Assembly: GCF_031157315.1 (NCBI RefSeq)
Contig: NZ_JAVIFU010000037.1
Span: forward strand, 1-64,000
Reading direction: 5' to 3'
From: Paenibacillus sp. LHD-38
GTDB taxonomy: Bacteria > Bacillota > Bacilli > Paenibacillales > Paenibacillaceae
Length of the DNA stretch: 64,000 bases
The notes below the pieces were generated by a model. It was not told the origin of the DNA. It saw only the letters and a program-made list of their open reading frames with translations, and did no database searches. Below are positions 18,939 through 29,024 of this stretch, piece by piece; positions within the stretch are counted from its first letter, which is position 1; every line of letters begins with the position of its first letter. Position numbers and translations under genes: made by a program.

Positions 18939-19979
18939 ATGAAATTGAGATGGCTGTCCGCAATGCTAACGCTGCTGCTTTGCTTCTCCCTATTCCCGGC
19001 TGCTGCCGGTGCTGCGAGCTCTCCAGAATTTACGATGAGCTTAGCAAAAGAGAAGCAGCCGGTCGGACAAATGATCACGGTGACTGTCGATGGGGCTGGC
19101 TTGACGGATATGTACGCATACGAATTGACGTTTAACTACGATTCGAAACGATTGAAGCTGCTCGGAGCGAAGTCCGATATTAAAGGCTTCTCGATCAAGC
19201 CGATTATCGAAAACAATAAAATCGTATTTGCTCACACGAAAACCGGCGCAATCGCTGGCGAGAATGGGAAATTGACTTTATGTACGCTTACCTTTGAAGC
19301 TTTGGCCGAAGGTAAGGCCAGCATAGAGCTGACTGCTGCCAAGCTTGTGGACAGCAAGCTTAAGGCGACCCAGCCTGCGGCTGCGTTCCAATTAATAAGC
19401 AGCATCAGCGGTAAAGCGGAAAGTGCTCATTTTGACGACATGGAGAATCACTGGGCAAGGACGAATGTGGAAAGAGCAGTCGGCTTAGGCATCGTGAACG
19501 GCTACGGCGACGGAACGTTCAAGCCCGGCCGCAGCATTACGCGCGCGGAGTTTACAGCGATGCTGGTCAGAGCATTAGAAATTCAAACAGCAGATACGGT
19601 TGCGACAGCTTTTTCGGATACCGCGAATATACCATCATGGGCAAGGCCGTATGCCCTAGCAGCAGCTGACAAAGGTTTTATTAAAGGTTACGAAGACGGC
19701 TCGTTCAGAGCAAATCTTCCGATCACGCGCGCCGAAATGACTGTGATCCTAACGAGAGTATTAGGCTTGACGATCGATATAGACAAACGCACCGCATTCG
19801 CGGATCGTGATCAAATTCCTGCATGGGCTGAGCCATCTATTGCAGCCGGGGTAGAGATTTCGCTCGTTCAAGGCCGTGGAGGCAATCGATTCGCGCCGAA
19901 CGCATCCGCAACGCGGGCAGAGGCGATCACCTTAATGCTGAACATGTTGGATAAGCGGGTTGTTGAGGCAGAGGAGTAG
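18939..19979 (+). CDS. Cell-surface anchor: cohesin domain plus three SLH repeats
   Basis: The ATG at 18939 follows GGAGAGGAAG; an upstream in-frame ATG at 18861 would put a charged stretch before the signal peptide and overlap the hairpin. The 346-aa product has a signal peptide (1-25, AAAGAA), one cohesin-type beta-sandwich (about 29-155, with YAYELTFNYDSKRLKLLGAK) and three SLH repeats. These start near 164 (HFDDMENHWARTNVERAVG), 224 and 287 and carry TRAE motifs. SLH repeats bind pyruvylated cell-wall polymer, so the cohesin would be displayed on the cell surface. This is the smallest possible anchoring scaffoldin: one cohesin, no catalytic part. It lies between two enzymes that carry dockerins, which suggests it tethers them. 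Its cohesin is clearly diverged from the cohesins on the enzymes, so partner choice is uncertain. Confidence 0.9.
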   Translation: MKLRWLSAMLTLLLCFSLFPAAAGAASSPEFTMSLAKEKQPVGQMITVTVDGAGLTDMYAYELTFNYDSKRLKLLGAKSDIKGFSIKPIIENNKIVFAHTKTGAIAGENGKLTLCTLTFEALAEGKASIELTAAKLVDSKLKATQPAAAFQLISSISGKAESAHFDDMENHWARTNVERAVGLGIVNGYGDGTFKPGRSITRAEFTAMLVRALEIQTADTVATAFSDTANIPSWARPYALAAADKGFIKGYEDGSFRANLPITRAEMTVILTRVLGLTIDIDKRTAFADRDQIPAWAEPSIAAGVEISLVQGRGGNRFAPNASATRAEAITLMLNMLDKRVVEAEE

Positions 19980-20036
19980 TCTTCTGATAGGAGTGGATGG
20001 TCAAGTCATGGATGATAAGAGAAGGAAGGTAATCTC

Positions 20037-23000
20037 ATGAAACGACGATTCGGAAAAATGGTTTCCAGTGCGCTAATCGTATTGCTTGCCGGAACATTAG
20101 GTTTCTCACCGATAGCGGCGTGGGCCTCCGAAGGTACTCTAAGCGATCTCGTTCCGAGTGTGCAGGAGGAACCAGAAACAAAGCTGTCGGAAACGGGAAC
20201 CTATGATTATCAGCTGAACATAAATGGAGCCCAGGAAGGTGCAGCCATTAGCCCGACATTAAACGGCATTTTTCTGGAGGACATCAATTACGCGGGGGAC
20301 GGCGGGCTTTATGCGGAGCTTATCCAAAATCGATCCTTCGAATTTGAAGATTCGCTCAGAGCGTGGTCGAAAGTAACGGAAGGCGGAGGAACTGCGAATT
20401 TGACCGTCGAATCATCGCAGCCGTTAAACGCCAAAAACCTGCACTATGCTAGACTGACGGTACAATCGCCGGGCGCAGACGCCGGGCTTGCAAATGCAGG
20501 CTTTGGCGGCATGGCTGTCGAGCGGGGACTCCGCTATGACTTCTCCGTCTATGCGCGCAGCATTGGTGCTTTCCAGTCGCCGCTGCGTATCTGTCTGCAA
20601 AACGCAAGCAGCGAAACCATAGGTGAAGCGACGATAGAGGGGATAACGAATGAATGGCAGAAGCTGACGGCGACGCTTACGGCATCCGAGACAGCGACCG
20701 CTGCCAAGCTAAGCGTGACCACGACCGGCGCAGGCTCTGTCGATTTAGACATGGTTTCGCTCTTCCCTCAAAATACGTGGAAGAATCGTCCGGGCGGTCT
20801 TCGCGCCGATCTTGTTCAGGCGATGGCGGATATGAAGCCTAAATTTATTCGTTTTCCCGGCGGATCCATTGTGGGAGGACGCAGCGTTGATAATTTTTAC
20901 CGCTGGAAAAACACGATTGGCGACGTTGCGGAGCGCCCGATAAACAAAAATTTCTGGTCCGACCCTGCCCGCGGCAATGATCCTTATTACTATCAAACGG
21001 GCGGACTTGGATTTTATGAGTATTTCCTGCTTTCGGAGGATTTGGGAGCGGAGCCGCTCCCGGTTATCAACGTTGGCATGGCAGAGCAGTTTCTCGCGCC
21101 AGGTGTCGTCGTTCCGCTCGCCGAGCTGCAGCCGTATATTCAGGACGCGCTTGATTTAATTGAATATGCGAACGGGCCGGTAACGAGCGAATGGGGTGCA
21201 AAACGGGCAGCAGCAGGCCATCCCGAGCCTTTCAATTTAAAATACTTAAGCTTAGGCAACGAGCATTGGACATCTGCTTACTTTGATCGATATCAACGTT
21301 TCTATGATGCGATTAAAGCGGTATACCCGTCGATTAATTTAATGCTTTCTTCCGGTGCGTATGCTTCCGGAGCAGAATTCAGCACGGCTTGGAGCTGGGC
21401 TCGCCAGACGGGTAAAGCGCAAGTAGTCGATGAGCATATGTATCAGCCGTCAGCTTGGTTCCTAAGCAATACGAAGCGGTACGACAGCTATAACCGCAAC
21501 GATCCGCCCGTATTCGTTGGCGAATATGCCGCGCATATCGGATCGGGGGATAAGGGCCGGCTTAGCAATTTGCAGGGCGCGATCTCGGAAGCGGCCTTCA
21601 TGACGGGACTTGAACGCAACGGCGATGTGGTTCGGTTTGCTTCTTACGCGCCGACGTTTGCAAAAGACAAGTTCGTGCAGTGGACGCCGGACTTGATCTG
21701 GTTCAATAATACTGACGTATTTTGCGCACCAAGCTACTATGTGCAGCAGATGTTCAGCGCGAACGTAGGCGATCATGTGGTGGACAGCGAGCTGCTGCAA
21801 AACGAAGAACAGGAGCAGAAGCCGGTTACGGGCAAAGTCATGCTCGCCTCCTGGAGCACCGCGGTGGATTACGATGACTTATTGGTTACCGCAGCTAACG
21901 GCGAAACGCTGCTCAGCGATGATTTCAGCGGCACGAACAGCAATTGGAACCCGAGCGGCGGGACATGGCAGGTGACAGACGGGGTCATGCGGCAGTCAAG
22001 CACAGCGACACCCGCACGCAACTCGGCAGGCGACGTCAGCTGGAACAACTATACGATTACCTTGAAAGCAACGAAAAAGTCGGGGAATGAAGGCATGCTG
22101 ATCGGCTTCGGCGTAAAGGACACGGATAATTATTATTGGTGGAATATTGGCGGCTGGGGCAACACCCGGACTCTGGTGGAGAAGGCGGTAGGCGGCAGCA
22201 AAACCGAAGCCAGCTTAGTGAATACGACGTTCCGTGTGGAGACGAACAAAACCTATCAGCTGAAAATTGAACTTTCAGGCTCAAAGGTTCGATGCTTCAT
22301 TGACGGTGAGCTAATCCATGAATTTACCGATTCAAACGGAGCGACGTCTCCTTTATATTCCGTCGTGAGCAAGGACAATGAAAGCGGCGACATGATAGTG
22401 AAGCTTGTTAATAACTCTCCTGACACGCAGACGGTTAATGTAAACCTTGAGGATGTTCCAGGAATTGAAACGCGCGGAACGGCGATCGTGCTGGCTTCCG
22501 ATAACATCAGCTCGCAAAATACTTTTGCTGACCCTTACAAAGTAGCGCCTGTTACCAACGTGCTTCCTGACGTTTCAGACTCCTTCTTGTATGACAGCGC
22601 GCCGAATTCCGTTTCTATTCTACGGCTTAAGACGAGAACAGGAATCGTAGCGGCAGCCACTGCGGCGGTGTCAACGGAAGCGGGTCAGGCGCCGCAGCTT
22701 CCTGAGACCATCGAGGTTACGGGCAGCGACGGAACGATCTCGCAAGCGAACGTGGAATGGCATCCCGTACGAGCGTTTAAATACGAGCAGCCCGGATCCT
22801 TTACGGTTCAAGGCACTATTGCGGATGCAGCTTTTAACGTATACGGACACGTCACCGTGAAGCAAGGGGAGGAGCCGCCGCAAGCAGCTATACCTGCCCT
22901 TATCGTAAAGTACGGCTTCGATGAAGCGTCAGGTACTACGGTGTCCGACTCCACTTATCAGGGACATAACGGTACGCTGGAAGGAACGGTGAAGAGAGAG

Positions 23001-25289
23001 CCGGACGGCAAGAAAGGTGCGGCGTTGACCTTCGCCGGCTCGGGCGGGAATTATATCAATGCCGGAACAAGCGAAGCCTTGCAGCCTGACAGCTTGACGT
23101 TATCCTATTGGATTAAACGAACGAGTGACATGAACAGCGCGGAAAATGTCTTGCTCTGGTTCAAGCCGACGAACGGCTACAACCAAAATGGATTGTTCAT
23201 TACGTATAACGGTACGAATGCGGCAGATCCAATCTCGAGCTTCGTCGTTGTTGACGGCTTCAACGGATTTTATGTGAAGCAGCCGCCAAACGATTTTCTG
23301 CCTCTGAACGAATGGAAGAATGTTGTCATCACATTCGACTCAGATACGAATGATTCAGCGATTTACAAAAACGGCATCAAGCAAGAGATTGCCGTTACGG
23401 GTACTCCGGACTCAATCACAGCTACAGCTGATGTCAAAAAAATCGGCGTATCCGGCTACAATAACGGCGCTCAGCTTCAAGCAACTTTGGATGATTTCCG
23501 TATTTACGGCGGTGCAATGAGCGATAGTCAAGTAAAGGCGCTTTATGACGGCAAGCTTATTGAAGCCGTTCAACCGGCTGCTGCAACAACGATTGCAGGA
23601 TCTGCGCCTAAGCTTCCTAAGGCTGTTACCGTGACGTATGAGAATGGCAGTACTGCTGCGGCATCCGTTGCGTGGGACGCGGTAGCTCCTTCGGAATATG
23701 CCGAGCCTGGCAGTTTTTCCGTTAACGGAACGGTGGAAGGTACGGCCCTGAAAGCAGTTGTTATCGTAACCGTAACCGCTCCTCCCGCCCCAATCCCGCA
23801 TCTGGTAGCGCACTATACTTTCGACGAGCAAACAGGAACAGAGGTAGGGGATACATCAGGGAAAGGGCATCATGGCTTGGCGGAAGGCGATGACAGCGAG
23901 TGGATTAATGACGGTCATGAGGGCGGTGCAATGAAATTCAACGGGACTAACCAATATGTAGATTTGGGCGACAGCGGGCAGTTGCAGCCAAAGGATATTA
24001 CAGTTTCATACTGGATTAAACGTACCGTGACGATGAATGGGCGCAACAATAATATTTTGTGGTTCAAGGATGGCTGGAACGGCAATGGTTTTTACATTAC
24101 CTATGACGGCTCGAATCTGGATGATGTCAGCTCCAGCTATTTGATCGTGGACGGTTTTAACGGTTTTTATGTTAATGAAAGTCCGGATGAATTTCTCCCG
24201 CTCGGCGAATGGACTCATATCGCAGTTACATTTGATTCGACGACGAAGCAGGGGGCAATCTACAAAAACGGCATAAGCCAGACTCTTACGGTGAATGGAA
24301 CGCCTGCCTCAATCACGCCATCATCTACCAAGAGTAAAATGATTGGCATGTCGGAATATGCGAACTCCCATCTTAACGCGGCATTAGATGATTTGCGGAT
24401 CTATGATGTTGCGATGACTGAAGCTGACATAAAGGCTCTATACGAGGGGGAGCCGGATTCACAAGGGTCGGCACTGATATCGGGACCTAGCGCCATTGCT
24501 TCTTCAGCGGAGTTCGACGTCACGGTTTCTTTGCAAGGGGTGGAGCAGTCCGTGCTTGCCCAAGATATGGTCATTACCTACGATGCAGATAAGCTGGAAT
24601 GGATCGGTGTCAAGGAGCTTCTTCTCAACAGTAATTTTGTTAAAGTAGGCGAGGATCTTCAGCCGGGAACGGCGCGCATCATGCTCGTCAATATCGGGGA
24701 AACGGATGCGAGCGTGAATGGAGAACTTCTAATGCTGAGATTGAGAGCAAAGAGCATGGACGGTCAGGCAGCTGCAAGCATCAACGTAGCAAAGCTGGAG
24801 GTCGCGAACGGCGAAGGCGTCGAATCCGTCCTAACGGGAGCTTCAATGAGCATTATGATTAATGCAATCGATAAAGAAGCTTTAATCGCAATGATCAACG
24901 AGGCTCAGGACATACACAATGCAGCCGTGGAAGGTACGAAAGCCGGACAATATCCGGCGGGGGCAAAAGCTCTATTGCAGGCAGCTATCGGTCTTGCAAA
25001 CACCGTCGCAGAAAACAGCGATTCTACTGCGCAGTTAATCGAGCAGGCGACAGCGGAGCTGCAGTCGGCGCTCAGCACCTTTAAGGCAACCGTCATCAAA
25101 GGGCTTCCTGGAGATGTGAACGGGGATGAGCGCATCAGCATCGGCGATTTGGGCATTGTATCGGCGAGCTATGGCAAAACCTCCAATGATCCGCAGTGGA
25201 GCATCATACAGAAAGGCGATCTCAACAAGGACGGCAAGATCGACATCGAGGATCTCGCTGCATTGGCAAGGCAAATGATTAACGGATAA
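20037..25289 (+). CDS. Secreted GH51 alpha-L-arabinofuranosidase with LamG, Ig, cohesin, FIVAR and dockerin modules
   Basis: This is a 1,750-aa protein with signal peptide 1-31. The GH51 region starts near 60 (NGIFLEDINYAGDGGLYAEL), with a CBM4_9-like insert about 105-245 and a TIM barrel about 255-600. Glu409 (GNEHW) is the expected acid/base and Glu496 (FVGEYAAH) the nucleophile. A CBM66/DUF1080-like sandwich (about 605-765) is inserted before the C-terminal beta-domain of the family (about 770-865). Then follow Big_4 870-942, LamG 955-1165, Big_4 1175-1247, LamG 1255-1465, cohesin 1478-1608, FIVAR 1612-1690 and dockerin 1691-1750 (loops DVNGDERI and DLNKDGKI). It should remove alpha-linked L-arabinofuranose outside the cell. 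GAAGGAAGG precedes the ATG; a terminator at 25314 closes the operon. Confidence 0.93.
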   Translation: MKRRFGKMVSSALIVLLAGTLGFSPIAAWASEGTLSDLVPSVQEEPETKLSETGTYDYQLNINGAQEGAAISPTLNGIFLEDINYAGDGGLYAELIQNRSFEFEDSLRAWSKVTEGGGTANLTVESSQPLNAKNLHYARLTVQSPGADAGLANAGFGGMAVERGLRYDFSVYARSIGAFQSPLRICLQNASSETIGEATIEGITNEWQKLTATLTASETATAAKLSVTTTGAGSVDLDMVSLFPQNTWKNRPGGLRADLVQAMADMKPKFIRFPGGSIVGGRSVDNFYRWKNTIGDVAERPINKNFWSDPARGNDPYYYQTGGLGFYEYFLLSEDLGAEPLPVINVGMAEQFLAPGVVVPLAELQPYIQDALDLIEYANGPVTSEWGAKRAAAGHPEPFNLKYLSLGNEHWTSAYFDRYQRFYDAIKAVYPSINLMLSSGAYASGAEFSTAWSWARQTGKAQVVDEHMYQPSAWFLSNTKRYDSYNRNDPPVFVGEYAAHIGSGDKGRLSNLQGAISEAAFMTGLERNGDVVRFASYAPTFAKDKFVQWTPDLIWFNNTDVFCAPSYYVQQMFSANVGDHVVDSELLQNEEQEQKPVTGKVMLASWSTAVDYDDLLVTAANGETLLSDDFSGTNSNWNPSGGTWQVTDGVMRQSSTATPARNSAGDVSWNNYTITLKATKKSGNEGMLIGFGVKDTDNYYWWNIGGWGNTRTLVEKAVGGSKTEASLVNTTFRVETNKTYQLKIELSGSKVRCFIDGELIHEFTDSNGATSPLYSVVSKDNESGDMIVKLVNNSPDTQTVNVNLEDVPGIETRGTAIVLASDNISSQNTFADPYKVAPVTNVLPDVSDSFLYDSAPNSVSILRLKTRTGIVAAATAAVSTEAGQAPQLPETIEVTGSDGTISQANVEWHPVRAFKYEQPGSFTVQGTIADAAFNVYGHVTVKQGEEPPQAAIPALIVKYGFDEASGTTVSDSTYQGHNGTLEGTVKREPDGKKGAALTFAGSGGNYINAGTSEALQPDSLTLSYWIKRTSDMNSAENVLLWFKPTNGYNQNGLFITYNGTNAADPISSFVVVDGFNGFYVKQPPNDFLPLNEWKNVVITFDSDTNDSAIYKNGIKQEIAVTGTPDSITATADVKKIGVSGYNNGAQLQATLDDFRIYGGAMSDSQVKALYDGKLIEAVQPAAATTIAGSAPKLPKAVTVTYENGSTAAASVAWDAVAPSEYAEPGSFSVNGTVEGTALKAVVIVTVTAPPAPIPHLVAHYTFDEQTGTEVGDTSGKGHHGLAEGDDSEWINDGHEGGAMKFNGTNQYVDLGDSGQLQPKDITVSYWIKRTVTMNGRNNNILWFKDGWNGNGFYITYDGSNLDDVSSSYLIVDGFNGFYVNESPDEFLPLGEWTHIAVTFDSTTKQGAIYKNGISQTLTVNGTPASITPSSTKSKMIGMSEYANSHLNAALDDLRIYDVAMTEADIKALYEGEPDSQGSALISGPSAIASSAEFDVTVSLQGVEQSVLAQDMVITYDADKLEWIGVKELLLNSNFVKVGEDLQPGTARIMLVNIGETDASVNGELLMLRLRAKSMDGQAAASINVAKLEVANGEGVESVLTGASMSIMINAIDKEALIAMINEAQDIHNAAVEGTKAGQYPAGAKALLQAAIGLANTVAENSDSTAQLIEQATAELQSALSTFKATVIKGLPGDVNGDERISIGDLGIVSASYGKTSNDPQWSIIQKGDLNKDGKIDIEDLAALARQMING

Positions 25290-25313
25290 CGAGACTCAGC
25301 GATGGGAGCAGGG

Positions 25314-25342
25314 AAAGGGATGCCGAAGAGGCATCCCTTTTA
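25314..25342 (+). terminator. Rho-independent terminator closing the importer/secreted-enzyme operon
   Basis: AAAGGGATGCC-gaaga-GGCATCCCTTTT, an 11-bp stem ending in T residues. Confidence 0.9.
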
Positions 25343-25382
25343 CTAGAAATATAAGAAAGTATAAAATTCAACCTTATACGTT

Positions 25383-25444
25383 GCTTATATTTCACCGCGA
25401 AACGAGCTTTTGCCGCCAAGGACGGCGTCAGCCGTTTACGCTAG
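25383..25444 (+). repeat. Interspersed intergenic repeat, copy 2
   Basis: Second copy of the element at 9944-10007. Here the inner stem GCCG/CGGC is perfect and the outer GCGAAACG/CGTTTACGC pairing is retained, so the variation between copies keeps or strengthens folding. Confidence 0.7.
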
Positions 25445-25551
25445 ATGGCAGTGAATCGGCAGAATTCCCCATTATTCAACAAAACCTCCGATTGCAAACC
25501 GATTTTACGTAGAATAGGATGAAGATACGACAAGGGAAAGGGGCGATCTAC

Positions 25552-27150
25552 ATGTACAATATTTTACTTGTGGACGATGAACCTGGGCATTTGGCAGGCT
25601 TGTCCAAAATATTGCGCCGGCTCCGTCCGGAATACGCCGTACATACGGCAAAAAATGGGGAAGAGGCTTTAAACATTTGCGATTCGGAAAATTTCGAAAT
25701 CATTATAACGGACATTCAAATGCCCATTATGGACGGGCTTGATTTTTACGAAAGGCTGCCAAGCAGCCGGAAGCCGCAAAAGGTAATTTTTTTAAGCGGC
25801 TATGATTATTTCGAGTACGCCCAAAAGGCGATCGGGCTAGGCTCCTTTGAGTATGTATTGAAACCCGTCGATATCGACAAATTCACCCATGTTCTTGAAA
25901 AGGCTGAACGAAGCTTAGAAGAAGAGCTTACCAGTCTCCATGAGCAGGAGCGCTTGTCGGCAAAGCTGCAAACCATTATCCCCTTGTATCATAACCGTAT
26001 TTTGAGCGATTGGATTTATGGACTGCCTCTATCAAGCGATGAGGAAAGGGAGCTCAGTGACTCCTTGCTGTTCCATGGCGGGGGCAGCATCCTTGTAACC
26101 ATGATTCAGGGTAAGGACATGTCTGATGAGAAGGCTCTGGATTTATGCAGAGAACAGATCAAAGCAAGGATGCAATCGCTGTTAAGCGAAAACGGCGCTT
26201 CGATTAGTTTTTTCTCGGAGCAGGATGGGGGCCTGCTTATCTCAGCAACGAATTCACGTTTGGAGGAACCGCTGCTTGCACGGGTTGAAGAGCAAATTAG
26301 GCTCGCCGAATTTGAAAGCGTTCGCATTTCCGTCGGAATAAGCCGCAGTACAGATGCCATTTCCATAGCTGCGCCCCAATTGTTCAAAGAGGCTTCCATT
26401 GCCGCAATGGAAGGATTTTATTTGGAAGAGAGAATGATATTTGATTGTGCAGGATCGAATATTGATTCTCGCTTATTTCTCAAACCGAACGCGAGGCTTG
26501 AGGCCATGTTGAGCGAGGCCATACATGCATCGCATACTGAAAAAGCGATTCATGAGGCGTCTAGGGCAATCATTGCTAAACTCGTAGAGGGTGAACGTCT
26601 GCCTGCGCCTGCCGAGCTGATCGGTTACTGCAAGAAACTGCTTATGAAGCTTACGGAAGCAACGGAATACCTAAAGCCCGAAATTCGAGAACACTTAGCT
26701 GTTAGCATCGCGGAATCTCTTGCTGCAGTCCATGCGCTGGGGCAGCTTCAAACGATCATCGCGGGCCGGCTTTCCGATATTTCTGCTGCGATCACGGAAG
26801 CGAGGCGGGACAGTAAAGAAATGGTCATTTTTAAATGCTTGGCATATATGGAAGAGCATTACATGGAGGACCTCTCGCTCGAGTCGGTGTCAGCTGTCTT
26901 TCATTTCAACAGCAGCTACTTCTGCCATTATTTCAAGAGCAAGCTGAACATCAATTTCAGTCAATATTTGACCCAAATTAGGCTGACGAAGGCCAAGGAG
27001 CTGCTCGAGCAGAGCAACGATAAGGTCTATCAGGTTGCGAGCCAGCTAGGGTATCAGGATGTTAAATATTTCAACCGCGTATTCAAAAAGGAGTTCGGGT
27101 TGACGCCTGAAGAATACAGGTCGATTGCCCGCAGCATGAAACGGGGATAA
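25552..27150 (+). CDS. Response regulator, YesN type (REC + AraC-type DNA-binding domain)
   Basis: The ATG at 25552 is preceded by AAAGGGG; the product is 532 aa. The receiver domain has DDE at residues 8-10 and the phospho-acceptor Asp54 (ITDIQMPIMDG). A long middle region of about 270 residues separates it from a C-terminal pair of helix-turn-helix motifs of AraC type (KVYQVASQLGYQDVKYFNRV). It forms a pair with the histidine kinase that follows 50 bp later. YesN/YesM systems usually activate neighbouring CUT1 importers and glycosidases, so the two flanking operons are the likely targets. Confidence 0.94.
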   Translation: MYNILLVDDEPGHLAGLSKILRRLRPEYAVHTAKNGEEALNICDSENFEIIITDIQMPIMDGLDFYERLPSSRKPQKVIFLSGYDYFEYAQKAIGLGSFEYVLKPVDIDKFTHVLEKAERSLEEELTSLHEQERLSAKLQTIIPLYHNRILSDWIYGLPLSSDEERELSDSLLFHGGGSILVTMIQGKDMSDEKALDLCREQIKARMQSLLSENGASISFFSEQDGGLLISATNSRLEEPLLARVEEQIRLAEFESVRISVGISRSTDAISIAAPQLFKEASIAAMEGFYLEERMIFDCAGSNIDSRLFLKPNARLEAMLSEAIHASHTEKAIHEASRAIIAKLVEGERLPAPAELIGYCKKLLMKLTEATEYLKPEIREHLAVSIAESLAAVHALGQLQTIIAGRLSDISAAITEARRDSKEMVIFKCLAYMEEHYMEDLSLESVSAVFHFNSSYFCHYFKSKLNINFSQYLTQIRLTKAKELLEQSNDKVYQVASQLGYQDVKYFNRVFKKEFGLTPEEYRSIARSMKRG

Positions 27151-27200
27151 TCCGATAACAGCAGACATCCATACGGGAGGGAACCGTTACGATTCCACTA

Positions 27201-29024
27201 GTGAAGGACCGATTATTAAACATGAAATTCAGGACGAAGCTGATCCTGTTTTTTGTGCTGCTCATTTCTCTTCCTTCGGTTATTAACGGTTATATCAATT
27301 ATAATGCGAGCTCGGATATCATCGTCCGAAATGCGAGGGACAGCATTCAGGAAATTGTCAAAAAAAATAACGAGATCGGCGATATCGTCTACAAAAATAT
27401 CGAAGAAAGAACGGTTGCGCTCATCTCCGATCCGGATTTATTTCGCCTATTTGACAGGCCGCAGCCTGCAAACGACTATGAGCTTGTGAAGATGGATCGG
27501 CAGGCGACTGCCATTTTGTATAAGTATTTTGGGCATAGTCAAGATTTCTACACCGTGCAGCTCATGACCAGCTACTACAGCTTTGGATCCGGAACGCATA
27601 CGTATACGACGAATTCTCCGTTCGTATCCGTTTCGCCGGAGGGCTTTCAAAAATCTTATATTTACGAACAAGTCAAGGAACGCCAAGGGAGCATAGTATG
27701 GGTGCCTACTTACGATTTGACGAGAGTGTATAATCAGGAGCAGCTTTTTGGGATGGATCAGAAGTTTAAAATGGTGTTCTCCAGCGCTCGCATGATCAAT
27801 AGCTCGCCAATTATTGACGGTGTCAGCCATTCTTGGCCGGAATCGGTGGAGCGTCCTGTGCTGCTCATAAATTTTAATGAAGAATTTTACCGCAATACGG
27901 TTGAGCAGAGATTGCCTGTGCCAGATTCCTATTTCTATATCGTGTCTCGAGACGGCCAAATCGTTACGCATCCGGATATCTCGAAGCTTGGCACAATTGA
28001 TGAGAATGAGTGGTATCTTCATGAGTTTAAGGCTTCCTCAGGTACTTCGCTTGTCAAGGAGGACGGCGAGGATGTGCTTATTGCTTATGACACTTCGAAA
28101 GTAACGGATTGGATAACCGTATCCGTCATTCCTTACAACCAATTGCTTCGGAATTTGCCTACCGTAAGGTATATGGATCTCTTGATCGCGCTTGCCCTTA
28201 TCGTCATGGCGATCGTTATTGCTTCCTTTATCGCGGGACGGCTGACTAATCCGATCAAGAAAATGCTGGTTGCGATCCAGTTAACCGGTTCCGGTGATTT
28301 CTCTACCAAAATTCCGGATCAATCTCAGCTTGAGTTTCGCATCCTTATCAAGAAGTTCAATCATATGAACGAGAAAATCCAAGAGCTGATTAAGGAAAAC
28401 TATGAGAGCACGCTGCGCGAGAAGGAAGCGGAAATCATGGCGCTCAACCTGCAGCTGAATCCTCATTTTTTGTACAATACGCTGAATATTATCAATTGGA
28501 TGGCGATCGACCGTGACGACAGAGCAATCAGCAAAATGATCGTAAGTCTTTCCACGATGCTGCAATATACGGTAAACAACAAGCAGGAGATCGTGAAGCT
28601 AAAGGATGATCTCGAGTGGCTGAGAAGCTATACGCATATTATGGAGAACCGATTTGAAGGCGTCTTTAAGGTTGAATATGAGCTGGATCAATTGCCGGGC
28701 GATTGTAAGGTTCCGAAGCTGTTCTTGCAGCCAATTGTGGAAAATGCGATTATCCATGGTTTTGAAGCATTGGAGAAGGGAGGCGTGATCCGGATTAGCG
28801 GACAAGTGCGCGGCGAGATGCTGTTTTTCGAAGTAAGTGACAACGGAAAGGGGATGTCGGCGCAGCATGTCCAGACTTTGCTGAATCCGGAGGCGAAGGG
28901 GATCGGGGTGAAAAATATTGCTCAGCGTATCTCACTCATTTACGGAGAGCGTTCTCAGCTGCACATTCATTCGGAAATAGGAAAGGGGACCGTTGTTGCG
29001 GTTACGATCCCGCTTCAGAAATAA
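27201..29024 (+). CDS. Sensor histidine kinase, YesM type
   Basis: The 607-aa protein (numbered from GTG 27201) has a first transmembrane helix about 12-34, an extracellular Cache-like sensor of about 280 residues and a second helix about 325-348. These are followed by HAMP, a His_kinase domain with phospho-acceptor His422 (LNPHFLYNTL), and an HATPase domain (PIVENAIIHGF, DNGKGM). The start is uncertain: GGGAGG at 27175-27180 is 20 nt from the GTG and no ATG or GTG lies at normal spacing, though an ATT at 27192 does. It likely senses an oligosaccharide or its binding protein and phosphorylates the upstream YesN. Its 3' end overlaps the convergent lipoprotein gene by 23 bp. Confidence 0.94.
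   Translation: MKDRLLNMKFRTKLILFFVLLISLPSVINGYINYNASSDIIVRNARDSIQEIVKKNNEIGDIVYKNIEERTVALISDPDLFRLFDRPQPANDYELVKMDRQATAILYKYFGHSQDFYTVQLMTSYYSFGSGTHTYTTNSPFVSVSPEGFQKSYIYEQVKERQGSIVWVPTYDLTRVYNQEQLFGMDQKFKMVFSSARMINSSPIIDGVSHSWPESVERPVLLINFNEEFYRNTVEQRLPVPDSYFYIVSRDGQIVTHPDISKLGTIDENEWYLHEFKASSGTSLVKEDGEDVLIAYDTSKVTDWITVSVIPYNQLLRNLPTVRYMDLLIALALIVMAIVIASFIAGRLTNPIKKMLVAIQLTGSGDFSTKIPDQSQLEFRILIKKFNHMNEKIQELIKENYESTLREKEAEIMALNLQLNPHFLYNTLNIINWMAIDRDDRAISKMIVSLSTMLQYTVNNKQEIVKLKDDLEWLRSYTHIMENRFEGVFKVEYELDQLPGDCKVPKLFLQPIVENAIIHGFEALEKGGVIRISGQVRGEMLFFEVSDNGKGMSAQHVQTLLNPEAKGIGVKNIAQRISLIYGERSQLHIHSEIGKGTVVAVTIPLQK

Noticed and set aside
25540-25560. AraR-like half site (GTACAA) at the YesN start codon
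   Set aside because: Only about 10 of 16 positions match and the half site is part of the Met-Tyr-Asn codons.
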